Assembly: GCF_041260155.1 (NCBI RefSeq)
Contig: NC_091932.1
Coordinates: 6,285,501-6,349,500 of the forward strand
Direction of reading: 5' to 3'
Length of the DNA stretch: 64,000 nucleotides
DNA from: Ptychodera flava
Lineage: Eukaryota > Hemichordata > Enteropneusta > Ptychoderidae
The notes under the pieces were generated by a model, which was given only the letters and a program-made list of their open reading frames with translations, had not been told where the DNA came from and did no database searches. Positions 50,076 to 63,473 of this stretch are shown here, piece after piece (position 1 is the first letter of the stretch; every line of letters starts with the position of its first letter). A program made the translations under genes and the position numbers.

Positions 50076-52619
50076 GCGGATAAGTGTGGGCAAACGAGTC
50101 TGAAATTTTTATTTATAGATTTAAGTGGCAAGTAACTTGGCTTATGGTAGCGGGTACTGTCCGTAAAATAGGGAGTAGGTATACAGTCGTGTTGTCCGCT
50201 CTTCGGGAGCATTCGTTTTTTACGGGGGTCGGTGGAACTTAAGCTACAAAGGCAATGCAACAACGACCCCCTCCAAATTGAATTTCTAACTTTTGACCCC
50301 TCCCATTCTGCATTCATCAATTGTAAAATGTAACCCCTTAATATTTCATCTGCTTTAATTGATTAATCCTCTGCACCTTAGGCCATATAGGCTGGAGTTG
50401 ACATTTTGAAGTACCATGTGGCATGACTTCTGACTTCTGAAATAATTAAAGCCTGTACCCGGGCTGGACAGAAATTACACAGAGAGGGAGGGGGGCAAAA
50501 ACAGTGACTCTCCCCCTGCGTGTCACAGTCCGTATCAATAATATCTTAACTGACATGTAATTTTTCATTTGACATTTGAACTTTCAAAGAATACGTTTAA
50601 CCTTTACAAATTATCACTTGAGTGAAATTCCAATACCATATTTGTTGTTCACATCTGCTCTTTCAAACACCCTATACTAATCACATTCATTAAAAACAAT
50701 TGTCAAAAAGTTATAAAAGCCCAGATTCAGGTAGGTTTTATCGTAAAAATATATTCATAGTTTCCTCATAGACTACAATGTATAGTGAATCAACATTTCA
50801 GTGAAATTCAAAGATCAATTTTCTTGCACACACATGCACTTGCAACCACCCTAGTCTAATCAAGTACATTAATATCAATAATCAATCATCTATTTTCCTA
50901 TGGTTTATTCAGTTTAATACATTTGACTATGATATGTATTGCTACTAAATATTTATACTACCAACCATTGGTGTCTTGCTCTCCTCTTTGATAACACGCG
51001 AAGTTTTGTCACTGTGTTGCGTCTATTATCTGATGCGTTTGATTCTTTTGCGCCTAATCTACGTATTATCTACCTATTATCTTAAACATTTAATCTTAAA
51101 TACTATACGCATTATCTTAATTGCAGATCGTCTGCTAAGCCTAGGCCTAATTAGCCACACTTAAAATTGCCAAAAATGTCATTCAAATAAAGAATGGACT
51201 ATACTGGGATTTCATGGACCATGCCATAGATTCAATGTTCACCGGCTAGGCATCCACAGTAAAATGACACACGTGAGATAGTTTGGATTGTTAGACATTA
51301 TTTCCCGCCAAAAACTAAAAAGACTGCTGTAAACGTATTTCTTCTCTTTCGTGTCGTGAAAGCAAACCTGGTCAAAGAGGGACTCTGAGATAGTGTAAAG
51401 GAACACACATTACAAATATGTTTAATGCAGGTTATTTCATAATCGGAGATGTTTTGTTCAAATATGCATTTTAACGGAAGTTGTGAAGCTATGTTATGGC
51501 ATGAGGTCGCCCTGATTAGACGTCAACTATCTTGATTAGTTTTATCAGGCATATACTTCTCGTTGTCATGGCATCATTTAATGACACTGAATGCTAATAA
51601 GCAAAGTTTATGTCATAGCAGAGGAAATACCCTTAAATATTGTTTCTGCAAAAGTATCCCCCAAGTGATTTAACGACATCAGGGAAACTATTCGGCTGAT
51701 TCTACCACGTTTTGCAAAATGTTTCTCCAACAATATTCAGAGAAGTGATTCAACCGAGGTTAATTTCATTAAACTTGGTCTAAATTCAGTCTCGGTTGTC
51801 TAGCTGGACAATTGCACAATAAAAGTTAAAACACACAGGTTTTACTGCGTAAGGTTTATGACCTACCAAAGGTATAGTCGCGATAATTGGATCAAATCTT
51901 TATCCAAGTTCATCTGTGGACTGTCTACTGAGCTGGTGCTTCAAGGTTTTTAAAGATATAAAGGCATTGCCTTGGTCAAGAGACCTTGAGCAAGTCTACA
52001 GATAATGTTTTTTTTTGTTTGTTTGTTTGTTTTTTTATGAACAATCATAAATGCAGATGGCCATATCACATATTATATCCGCATGCCAGGCAGGCGCCGC
52101 CCAAGATAAATGCCGGCAAATACTCGAACATTGTAACGTCTCTCACACCAGAAAATCCGTCGTATTATAGTTAGTGGCAATGTTCGTGCAAGGTTTTGGT
52201 ATGGTGCAGGATCAATGATACCAGCACCTCTGCGAGAGCCATGTTGAGCGAAGTGTCACCCACCCGCGAAGCAGGGCGTTATTCCTATTATACATCAATA
52301 TATAGTTTTTTTCTGCCCTCATTGACAATCTTTACACAGTTACAAGTGTTCTATAATGCACGTCATGTTCAATGCAATATACTGAATGTAATCATCATCT
52401 CATATGAATATGATATGCTCACTTACCACAACAAGCAGACCGAAGTTGGAGTCTTCTCTTAACTTTACGACCGTGACGTCAGGGTGTACACCTGTCGCTG
52501 TCCCATATGAGTGCTTAAGTTATGCATAGGCTACTCATATCAAATGTGCTATTTTCTGTTCACATGGTATTTACTGCCGAAAAAGACGACAGCTGTTGGG
52601 TGAAAATTAGGTTCATATT
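50076..52619. other. Intergenic DNA with an isolated array-spacer repeat
   Basis: No gene recognised. 50745-50905 is a diverged copy of the 170-230-bp spacer repeat (GTATAGTGAATCAACATTT and CTAATCAAGTACATT stretches). About 50450-50500 resembles, in reverse orientation, the CCCCGTAATTTCTGTC stretch upstream of each transporter. Confidence 0.45.
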
Positions 52620-53110
52620 ATATTAACTTCGGTTTATTAATGAACACGAGGAAGGGGGTCACTGTGGTGGGGAGCGAGTCTTGAGCACGTTGCACTGATC
52701 TCCCAACGGTCATTGCTATGCAAAGAGAATATTTATGTTCACGTGATCGTAAAGAAGCCAGCTAGTTAGGCGCAAACTTTTGTCAAGTAGCTTGTGATGG
52801 AGATATCAGCAATAACATTGGAACTCCAAAAGTCTATTCCTTAGTTCAGTCTCATACTTCATTTGCTCTCAGTATCGGAGAAAAATGCGGTTATCGTTAT
52901 TGAAAAAGGAAAATAATCCCTCCCCTAGTTTCGATTCACGTTGCTAAGATGGTAGACTGAAAGAGCCGTCGCTCAGGGACGCTCTCTACACGCCACTCCC
53001 GCCTCATAAGAGTGGAGGGGAGCGTAGCGAGCGCCCTCGAGCGACGGATCTTTCAGTTTTAGATGGTTGGGTCACGGCTAAATCCATCATTTCAACTGAT
53101 CAGAATGACC
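52620..53110. repeat. Diverged fragment of the transporter-array spacer
   Basis: GGAAGGGGGTCACTGTGGTGG through GATGGAGATATCAGCAATAAC to the TTCACGTTGCTAAGATGG stretch aligns in order with 5655-5960 of the A-B spacer, at clearly lower identity than the array units have to each other. It is interrupted by the foldback element at 52953. Confidence 0.6.
52953..53060. mobile_element. 108-bp foldback element with 6-bp target duplication
   Basis: The arms pair from ACTGAAAGA/TCTTTCAGT inwards through GCCGTCGCTC/GAGCGACGG and CGCTC/GAGCG, with a GC-rich loop. AGATGG is at 52947-52952 and 53061-53066. The flanks join into the array-spacer homology when the element is skipped. Confidence 0.75.
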
Positions 53111-56100
53111 AGCAAATTTATTGAAGTTGGATGTTTTCAGGAAAAACGAAGCCTGTTGATCAAACAAACACCTTAACCCCAGATTTTGGGAGCCAGGGTG
53201 GTATGACATATGAAATTCTCCAAATGATAAGAAAAATCAAAACATTTCATTGAATTCTAGACACTGCCACTGTCTCTGATTTTTCCTTCACTTCCAGATG
53301 AGTGCCCTTCCCTAACTTCCAGGTGAGAGCTTGGCAAATTTTGAAACTTGCGGAATGCTATTCAAATATTGATAATGTACTTTATCGGTAAACACTCTAC
53401 AAATTAAGACAAAAAAGCCACGAGCATCCCCTTAAATATGGCTTGAGACCTGTTCAACAGGTTCCTTACCAAACACGCTTTCTTTTAAATATTAAACAAG
53501 AAAACAGAAAAGCGTTTTATCAATACACAGCAAGGATCTGTAAAAGAATTACATCGTTCACTGTATGAAATTTGAGAAAGACAAGCTTTTTGAATAAAAC
53601 AACTTTCTGCATATGCAGGTGCCGCTACCACACTACATGCAACACTGACCATAATAATGTCGCCATATTTCATTGACGTAGCACACAAGAGGCCAAATAG
53701 TAGATGACACAACCATAGCTCATATTACTATGTAGTGGCACAGAATACAGGACTTTGGGTTCCTTGACTAGGAGGAAATGCGACTATAGTCTGGAATGTA
53801 TGAGATATATCCACAAAGTTTATTTAGTCACCAAAGTCTAAAATTTCGACACTTTCAGAGAAATATTCAGTACAAAAGTAAATAGATCAGTGTACTCCTT
53901 GCTTCAAAACATAATATGACAAAAGTGACAACCTGGCCAGTCTGTTATGACTGCAATGATTGGTTTGGTTACCGGTAAAAACTTTACACGAAAGTTCCTT
54001 CATATATTTACATGAAAAATCACTACTGAAAGAATGGTGATAACACACAGAGAGCAAAGAGAACAATGCATTGCTGTGATAAACGGTATAATGTCAAACT
54101 ATGGCAGGTATTTTGTCTTTTATTCCAGTCACTTGAGCCATGGAGGTAGTAGTAGTCTCTACCTCCATGCTTGAGCACACAGATGTAACACAAATTCTGT
54201 TAGTAATAGGGTTAATATGGTTGCTATAAACTGGACTACTTGCCTACATCTCTACGAGTATAGCTGTTCTATGGTTAAAGTGCTTTATTCTCCTTTATTC
54301 TGATGGCACCCAATGACATTTACAAATGTACAGAAGTGAGATCGAAATAAACCAAAAAAAGCAATTCTTTTTTTTCTTTCAGTACTTGCACCTAACCATG
54401 GACAATGATAGAGTACCACTTCAATGTTCTCCCCAAAGCATTTATACAGTGGTGGCCTCCAAAACAATAGAAACTCATTACCATAAAAATCACATTTATT
54501 GTTATGCAAATTACCCACCACTCTACCAGAAAATCCTGGCGAGAACACTGCACTTGTCATCTGCAACATCTGCAGGTGGCAAAGACCTGTAAAACAGCAA
54601 ATGAAGAATTGGGCTGATGAAGCTACTGATAAAACCATCAGTGTTGTCTGTGCTACAAAGGTATTCCGTCAATGTGGAATATAGGGGGCACACTTGTTTT
54701 TGGGTGGCTACCAAAGTGATCAGTCATTGGTTACCATGGATATATGTGACCCAATTCTCTTTAATGTGAAGTATAAAAGTAAACTCAGAAAGACTTGCAT
54801 AATGACCTTCATATTTGACAATAATCAACTTAGAATCTGCATGTGGCAATAATTTATAATGTACTTCTGAGTTTGATGAATTTTGAAGTCCCTCTTGGGT
54901 TAAGAGAGGCACATTCAAACTGATCTTTGCAGCTAATTCAACAGTTTGGTCTAATCAGTAGCTTTGTATTGCAAACTTGCAAAGGGCTGTAATCCTGCAA
55001 CATGGGTCAACACGCATAGCTGGTGTTAATAAGTAACTGCCATAATGGTCTAAATAAACAATAAACAAAAAGTTGCAGAAAGTAAAACTAAAATAGACTA
55101 TACATGCTGTGTTCAATAGTAAGCAAATAAGCATAAAAATCCAGCTATCTAGATGTCACAGTATTTCATCCTTCTATGAAACACATGAAAATTACAAAAT
55201 CTTGAAAACTATACAAGTGCTTGCTTGCCCCAAACAAATAGAAAACAGAGACATTGAAGGCTTAACCAATTCATGTTTCTCTATCCAAGTTGCTTTCTAA
55301 CAAAATAAAATTATAAACACTACACTGTGGAGATAGTCATCTACAACAGATGCAGAAATATTATTAGTTGATGTGATTGGAACATCTGGAGGATGGAAGA
55401 CCACAGTGTTTACGTTATTCACATATAACATTCAATTAAAGCAAACAGCTCCCGTGCATGCATTTGCCTTTTATTAGATTGTTCGTATGTACAGGCCTAA
55501 CCAGCCATACACAGCATTTTATGAGTGTCTGAGATCATGCTCCTTCAGTGGAACTCAAATATTGCTCATTCACTGAAAATGGTCTGTGCTTTCAGACGCA
55601 CATATACAAATCTTTCAGAGTGTCTTCTACATACACATACATGAAATGGTTGTGGGATCTTTTAATCAAGTGAGGAATGTGGAAAATAAAGAATTATTGT
55701 GAAAGGCATACACAGATTTCAAAACTACAGTAAAACTTCACATTATTCGTCAAAAAGTTGCCATGGTCTAACACAACGGACATACAGTTCTTCATTGTGT
55801 ATGGGACTATTTCATAAAATGACTAACAAGGCTTGGAACTCCTAATGATAACAAAACCAATTTAGACGGACTAAACACAGGCTAGGATGTAAATGCATAC
55901 TGTTGGATGTAACAATGACGCATTTAGCCTTTGGTGACCAATGAATGATGGTAGAGTAATGATTTGGACAATGATAGTTACAACCAATCCTGTTTGAACA
56001 TACCAAATGAAATATCTGTTAGGTATGTAGTTTAAGTACATAGAACGTTATGGCAACATCTTTGGAGGTACAGTTACTGAAAAGAAGTAAAACGCCACCC

Positions 56101-57865
56101 TTGCATGTATGTATGTATCTATGTATGTTTGAAGTTCATTTAGACAACCCTGCAAAGTTCTTTGTATTCAGATTATTACAACATGGCCTATCTATATTTA
56201 GGGGATTTATTGTAACACATGTAGTTCTCTAGATTTGCAGTAGGTAACTTTTGTGAGATACTGTCAGAAAAACTGTCTTGTTGATGAGGTACACATTGTT
56301 ATGAAAACTACAAATCATCTTGAACTTAATAAGTTGGTATCAACTGCTTTGAGATATGCCTTCTTGAAAAAAAGGTTTGAGTCCTTGTAGTAATCTTGGA
56401 GCATGGTATGGTTTGACAGGATAAACAGTGAGTTTATATACCACCCTCATCCTGATTTGCATTCATTATGTGGTGAGCAATCTTGGTTACACATACCAGT
56501 AAGTCCTTGGAGCAGCAAACAGAAATGCATACAGGCAATAACTAAGTATACATGTCACTGTTTGGAAGTTGAATTTTGAGGTTCCATTAACATAAAGGAG
56601 ACTGGTTTCTGGTCTTTGACATTTTGCATAGTGATGCGATATCTTAGTTTTGTCTATCAGATACAAATCAATTTTTCTTTTTTCTTGGGCGGGAGACGAC
56701 AGTGTTGAAATCCAGTGTCTATGAATGAAATATTACAAAATACCATCAATCAGCCCAGTACAATCAGTGTTCCTTGAAGTGGAAGTTGTTTATATACATT
56801 GTGGGTTCTCTTGAAGGCAGAAAGGAAAATTATCTATTAATAACTTTAAACCACTGACAATACCATAAGTTAAACTGATTTGCTAAGTTCAACTTTAGGG
56901 TGAAGGTTTATTTTGAAGTATTTCAATCCTAAAATGTGAGACCTTATAACCATATCAATGTGACATTTACTTCCTCTTTTACTCCTGATCTTCAGCAGTA
57001 TTCATAAGAGAAAGCCCACATGGTCATCACATTGAAATCTTCACATCATAACCATGTGTGTATACACATTTTCTATATGGTTTTTTCATAAATTTAATGA
57101 TTAACATCAAAACTCTGTTCATGTTTTTATTGAACTCTCGTATTATTTCTATATAAAGAAATACAATGTCTGTAACGATTGCATCAAACTCTGTTCATGT
57201 TTTTTTAACTCTTGTATTATTTTAATATACAGAAACACAATGTCTGTAACAGTTGGATGTTATTGTCAATGGTTAAAGGTTTATAAGTAGATTGTTTTCT
57301 TTTCAACAGTGAAAAGAACCAACATGTGTGTAAACCATCCCTTTAAAAACACTAACTGTTCCTAGTCAAATTCTTGATTAATGGCACTGCAATCAATACA
57401 TGTTTATTGAGTTACAACTGACAGGAAACGAATTCATTTCCTAGAAATGAGACATTGTTTCAAAATCTGTAGCATAAACACCTGGCTCTTATCAGCCGCA
57501 TTGTTCAGAGATTTGGTCCAAGGTGTGAAATATTGTGTGATTTGCATAAATGACTGACAAACACTGCCGGAGAAGTGATGAATTCAACCAACACTGGGAT
57601 AACAGCACATCACGCAATCCTTGATCAGTGAGAATACTTGCTAGTACAAATTGATGGCAATGTTGAGGTGAATCTTCAGATGTCCTGCCCCCCCGTCCCC
57701 CAAATACATTAGTTGCATGTTTTACTTTACTGTTTTATGAAGTTCCTTTGAAACAGATTTCATACCTGAGTGATAAACTAGAATTAATTGCAAAGTGTTC
57801 CACACTGCCTTCATCACTTAGAGGGGTGAATATGACAAGTTTGCAGATGCTGTAAAATAAGGGAC
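53111..57865. other. Unannotated DNA
   Basis: No open frame here shows domains or splice-site support. A short hairpin at 54139-54169 and a tandem duplication at 57106-57254 are the only structures noted. The part nearest 60 kb may be 3' UTR or downstream flank of the ATAD2-like gene. Confidence 0.35.
57106..57254. repeat. Tandem duplication, ~76-bp unit
   Basis: CATCAAAACTCTGTTCATG at 57106 and CATCAAACTCTGTTCATG at 57182 begin two copies that both end ACAATGTCTGTAAC, with small differences between. Confidence 0.75.
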
Positions 57866-58328
57866 ATTATTATACACCTAGGTCTGTAACCTATGGAGTT
57901 TCGTCGTACAGTAAGTTTCGGTATCAGAGGACGCGGAGTCCAATAACTTTGACGCGGAGTACAATAACTTCAGGTGTTATTGGACGCTATTTGACCTTTG
58001 ACCTCAAAACACCTTTACGTCAACGTGAGGAAAAAGAAGAGAATATTTTACATTTTTACAACAATTAATACTTCTTAACATTCAGTACTTCACAAAGCAA
58101 ATCATGGTCAGTCCAAAACCGGTGAATTTGAGTGAAATTATGCTGCTGACGTAAAATTTCTACCACGCGCACTGCGTACAGCGCGGGTTGAAATTTCGTT
58201 CTGTGCGCTTAGCGGACGCGCTGAACGCGTTCCAAGTCTGCTCGGGATCACTCAGTGCAGAAGCATCCAAAAACGCCTAAATTTCGACTTTTTTCAAGTA
58301 AAGTTGGACTAAAAAGGTGTATAATAAT
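57866..58328. mobile_element. 463-bp element with 14-bp perfect inverted ends
   Basis: ATTATTATACACCT at 57866-57879 is the reverse complement of 58315-58328. The interior is CpG-rich and contains smaller inverted repeats (GTCCAATAAC/GTTATTGGAC near 57950, and 58155-58198). No coding sequence. Non-autonomous DNA element suspected; its flanks give no clear target duplication. Confidence 0.55.
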
Positions 58329-58472
58329 AAGGTTATTCACAAAATACCGGGATTTATGTCCTCGTACATCGTACGCTACGGTATTGTCCTCGACGCTACG
58401 CGTCTAGGACAATACCTCCGCTGCACGAGTACTCGGACATAAATCCCGGTATTTTGGGAATAACCTTATAAT
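58325..58472. repeat. Nested palindrome
   Basis: The outer arms of about 33 bp (58327-58361 and 58435-58469) hold AAAATACCGGGATTTATGTC and its complement. The inner hairpin is GGTATTGTCCT/AGGACAATACC around 58379-58415. Confidence 0.85.
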
Positions 58473-60384
58473 ACTGTACGTAAGAACAGAGAAAACAAAA
58501 TTACTTTTCCTTGGATTATTTTTGGCAATGCCACAGACACGGTGAGTGAATTTTTCAATTTTTTTACTGGCCAGAAAAATCTCCCACCAGATACATTATT
58601 ACTAGTGACTTGGTGTCCAGATTTCACAAACTGAAACTGTACAATAAAAGGCATTACAAATACAGGCAATCTTGACAGAACAAATTCTGAGCCTTTTCAA
58701 ACAATCCAAGAATAAGAAAAAAAACAGTATAAAAATATGTACAACAAAAATGTCCTATAAAAAAGAGAACAATTACAGAATGGTCTTTTCAATATCCTTA
58801 GAGTGGGATTTAACATTTGTGCCTTTTTATTTTACTTTGATCCATGTTTTAATCTCTTTACCACTTTCCAACACATTTTACACGCTGGTCTCACAATTAT
58901 GTTGTGCAATTTCAAAATAAATTCCAAACTGGTGTAAGTAAAAGCGAAGATTCTGAGGAACAATTTAATTATATTTCCTGGTCTAGAGGCATATTGTGAA
59001 CACTGAAGGTTTCATGTTATGTAGTCTTCAGTAAGAAACATATACAGTGAAATCCTTGCATTGTTAAAACTGTTCGAACGGCTGGCTACCAGAGTGGCAT
59101 TTTATTACAATTCCCTGAGAATGGCGAGTGGCAACACTGTTCTGGTACAAATTGGTAGCTACAGCTGTGGTTACATTGTTTAACTGGGTTTTAAGTTGAT
59201 TAATATTGGTGTCTACAAGCCACTTGCATACTGAATTGTGATGTATTATGGTTCTGTCATAAGTGGCCAACGCTAGCCTTTATTAAACTATCAACGGGAA
59301 ATATTTACTGACAAGTTAACAGATGGAAGTAGTTTTGAAGGATAGGAAATAATACAGTGCATAAAAATTTGTGCTTCATTAATTTGATGTGAATGTTGCA
59401 ACTTTGATATTACTGCCAAGACATGTAGAAAACAATGCATATGTTGATGTTGAGTTACAAATGCATCACGTTACATCTTTACAACTCCTGACAAGGTTTC
59501 ATTTGGTCCTGTTTGAAAATAACAATTCCCTGATTTTGTATTGTACTGATGAGCTTTGACTAGATTGTCCAGTTTCTCTCCTTAGTATTTATATTTTTGT
59601 GTTTTTTGTAAAAAAAAAACATCAAGGCAATCATTGCTATCAAATATGCTTGGACTAGACTTTGGATGCAACAACTCAGCTTTCTGACAAAAATATGACA
59701 GAAACGACATGACTTTTCTGACCGGGAGATTATTTAAAATTGGAGAGACGTAAATTGACCGATACCTGGAGGTGGTAACATAGCAGTTCCACTGTCAATA
59801 TACACCAATTGACCTGTTTTGATTTTCAATGGTGATTAAACAAACTATTGTTTCTAATTTATGAAGACAATGAAAACTTGGGAATCTTAACACCATTAGT
59901 AATCATAACTATTTCAAAGTGTACAAATGTTGAAAACATCTCCCCCTGAAAAATATCAGCATATTACAGCTGTGAAGAACACAATGATTGAAACATGACC
60001 CATCATTTAAATATTTTGCTAAAAAATCCCGTAGGATGTGCATATATCTGGGAAAGCATCTCAATACATTGCTATTTGTACAGGAATCCGAACACACACA
60101 CATACATGCGCACACAAGGAAATAAATACGGATTTCATCACACTTTATCAGGTCAGTCCAATCCAAATAACATGTCCCTGAAATTAAAGGACTGACCTTC
60201 TCTACTGGTGAGCAATACACAGTGGAAGGGATAAGTATTTCTGATAAAAAATGTCTGTACACTGGGTATGGAAATGAAATATCTAGCCTGTTTCTGCCAT
60301 AAATTGTGTATTGTTGACACTGTTTTACCACAGATCAAACCCTTCTTGGCAATAATTTTTCTTCTTCCAATGTCCTGACCAGCT
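58473..60384. other. 3' flank or 3' UTR of the ATAD2-like gene
   Basis: No coding sequence recognised. It lies directly downstream of the minus-strand stop codon. Confidence 0.35.
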
Positions 60385-63300
60385 TCAGAGCCTGCTAAAT
60401 GCCTCAACTCTGGAAAACATTTGCTGAAACAAAAAAAAAAAAGGTTTAAAGATAAAATGGGGAGTCAAACTGTCTCTCCCTTTTGGCATCAAATGGTGGA
60501 AAGGGGATGTCAGAATTCATTACTGATAGTATTCACCAACGTGCCCTTTCACAAAATAAAGGCTTTAGTCTGAAAATGGCCAAGAATGTAACACATAGGA
60601 AAGTAACACATTCGGATTTACAGTTCTTAATAAAGATTTCTATTTTTTGTCACATCAAACTCACCTCTATCAGCTGTGTTTTATCATAATTCCTACGATG
60701 ACTATATACACACTGGCTCAAGGCTGAGTGAAGTCTTTCCAAGTTTTCAATGTTGAAATTCTTGGTGATTTCCACTGTATACTCTAACAAGTTCTGTCAA
60801 AGTAAATACAGTAAGTTATCAAAGACAGGTACTGGGAATTAGGTCTCATGTCATTGCAATTCTCAAGAAACTTAAAAGTGAATATTTTACAGCGCTTTCG
60901 TCAAACCCTAATGTCATCAAAGTGCAGAATTTATTTCAGAACATTCTGAAATTATCCCACCTACTTCAGGTAGTAAAACAAAGCTTTAATTGTGTGAGAT
61001 ATCATGGTAACTTGATGTGAGACTGATAAGTGAGACACACTATTGTTTTTTTCTGCTGTACTTTGGGTTTCAAATGCGCAACAAAACATGTTTGAAATCA
61101 TTGATTTGTACACATAGGCTGTCTTCCCCTAAACAAATGGAAGTGTTCAAGTGTGTTCTCAGTGCAAACATGACATGCACTGATGTACTGCTAAAATTTT
61201 TCCATGTGCCCCCCGCAAAATTTGGCACTGATATACACATGGCTAAGAGGAAAATTCTTGCTCAAAGTCACAGAATCCATTTTAAGTGGACAGAGCAGGC
61301 ACAATGAGGGCATTCTTACCTTCAATTTCTCATGATCAACCACAAGTGCTGGGATAGGTTCTTCAAGTATTTGAAAAGCTCTCAACGCTTGTGCATTTGC
61401 TGACCTTGACCTTGTCATCCGTATAGGTGGTGTCTCAACTGAAAAATCAATTTATGTAATATGATTAGAAATTATATTTTTTGTAAGGTAGCGGTACATA
61501 TTTGAAGTCAGTGTTGGATAGATGTTCGGTCAATGCATATATACATGTATTTTCTATTTTCTATCTTTGTTTCATGTATCAATACACCTTTCTTTAACTC
61601 CTTCACACATCACAACACACATCATGAGAAGGCTGATGGCCAGTCCATCAATAAAACATGTACTTATTTGAATTTACATGTGGACTCCGGTTTGACAAAG
61701 TACTCTGTGTCAAGGTAAAGGCTATCTGCAAGCAGATGCATCATATTATTAAAATATGGGGTAACAGGAAGTCTCTTATCAGTCACATATCTTTGAAAAT
61801 ACAGAAAACCCAACAACAATGACCACATTTTTGGCATTGTTGTAGTCTGTGAACACACACCTTTGTCATCTTTATCGTTTTCTTGGTTGGCAGTCTTCTC
61901 CTTCCCTTCGGTAGCACTGGCATTTTCAGCCAAATTACTCAAATATATTGTGTCATTTGAAGCCTACAAACAAACATGGTAAAAACTGTGTTTAATAGTG
62001 GTTTCTCACAGCCTCTTACATGGTCTAGGTTGTTTTGACTGAACACTAGTTCTTACTTTCAAAGGCTGATATAAGGATTTCATGCAAACACTTTGATATG
62101 GAAAGCAAGTGTATCTATCCATAAGTCAGATCTGTGAGCAAAAAGTACACAGCACTGTTATGTATGATAATTTGTTATGTTTATGCATTTGTAAATGGTT
62201 ACAATTGCAACTGCTCGTTACATTGTCGTGAATTGCTCCTCGTACAAAACATACACCTACTTCTGTATTCTGTTCTGAAATATTATTGCATAAAAAGGGA
62301 GCATGTATGGATTTTGTTATTATTTCGTTCAACTGACATGTTATCAAAGTGTGAATTTTCCCCAAAGAAAATTTCAAATTTCATGAGAATGCAACTCAGT
62401 AAAATAATCAGCAGACATTTTCTGTAATCATGAGAACCTGAACTCTTCAAAAAAGTGTTGTTATTAATTATCTACCAACATGACAAGACAAAAGAAAAGG
62501 TAGGGCTAACTCACCTCACCCTGTTGGCATCCATCAACCTTTTCTTGGTTCTCACCAGGTGATTTTGAAGTTTCCTTCCCTTGTGTGTTTTCCTCAGCAT
62601 TTTCCTCTGTCGTCTTCGCACAGCCACCCTGCTCCACTGACCCCTGACACACTGATCTTTCACCCTGCTCTGGCAATGTTTCACTGCTGTTTTCAGTGCT
62701 TGATTCCCCCACTGATAGTTTTCTGTCTGATGGGGGCGGTATTCGTGGAAGTCTTGCCACCCTGCCACTTTTAACACTTTCATTATCACTACCTCTATCA
62801 CAATTCAATACCTCATCATTGTCTCTACTTTCCTGTCCATTATTATCATCCCCCTCCTCTTCAATAGAAATATTTAATACTTCTCCATCAGCATGATAAT
62901 TCAACTCATCTGTTTCCTGACAGCCTCCATCCTTCCCTGTGTCATTGTTTGTTTTCTTCTCCTTTGCTTTCCGTGACTTGTACTTTGTAACGTAGCCCCT
63001 TGACCATGATGATGCACGTCTTCTCTTCCTTGTCCACTGTTTACCCTGACTCACAGCCTGTTGTTCATGTTCATGGGCAGTGTCTTTCTCTTCCAGTTCC
63101 TCTGTATCCTCATTCCCATTCCTGTCATTTTCCGTCCCTTCCTCCTGCTCGCACACTTCAGTTTCTGTTCCCTCATCAGACTTCGGTATGATTTTTCGCT
63201 TTTTCTTTTTTGAGACAAACCCCATAGACCACTTGGTTTTTCTTCTCTTAGGTTTCTTTGGTTTCTGAGCGGATGTGTAGTAAATGTAGTCGGTGCTGTC

Positions 63301-63473
63301 ATTCAGCATGCCATCGGGAGTCAACTGTGTATCTCCTCCTTGGGTTTTCTTGTTCAGCCTTGATGAATAATACGATGTCAAGGCACCTGTTGAAGAGGAT
63401 TGACTTGGTCCTCCTTGTCTTTCAACTGGCTTTACATGGTAAAAGGCAGGGGCAGTCTTAGATGGTTCTTCTC
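60385..63473 (-). CDS. ATAD2: ATAD2-like AAA+ bromodomain protein, C-terminal exons (5' part outside window)
   Basis: Chromatin-associated AAA+ ATPase of the ATAD2/ATAD2B (yeast Yta7) family; only the C-terminal part is in view. Exons on the minus strand: 63473-62515 (donor GTGAGT), 61963-61861 (donor GTGTGT; an alternative donor at 61677 is in the same phase), 61438-61320, 60793-60665 and 60423-60385 (stop TGA). Phases agree across all junctions. The first exon is a long hydrophilic linker between the bromodomain, not in the window, and the C-terminal domain, with basic clusters (KKKKRK, RKRRR) and acidic stretches. The last exons read TRSRSANAQALRAF, VVDHEKLK, NLLEYTVEITKNFNIENLE, LSQCVYSHRRNYDKT and MFSRVEAFSRL, which match the conserved C-terminal domain of ATAD2 proteins from family knowledge. 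The AAA and bromodomain exons should lie beyond 64000. Assignment to ATAD2 against ATAD2B is not possible; invertebrates usually have one. Confidence 0.78.

Noticed and set aside
54139..54169. Hairpin containing GGAGGTAGTAG, similar to the start of let-7
   Set aside because: The stem is only about 11 bp with a 9-bp loop and the rest does not match let-7, so it cannot be a microRNA precursor.
54285..54638. 117-codon minus-strand frame
   Set aside because: No domain, splice or repeat support; length is within chance for this DNA.
61678..61860. Extension of the second ATAD2-like exon to a donor at 61677
   Set aside because: The phase would fit, but the added hydrophobic residues look like intron translation, and the GTGTGT donor at 61860 joins an acidic run smoothly to ETPPIRMTRSRS.
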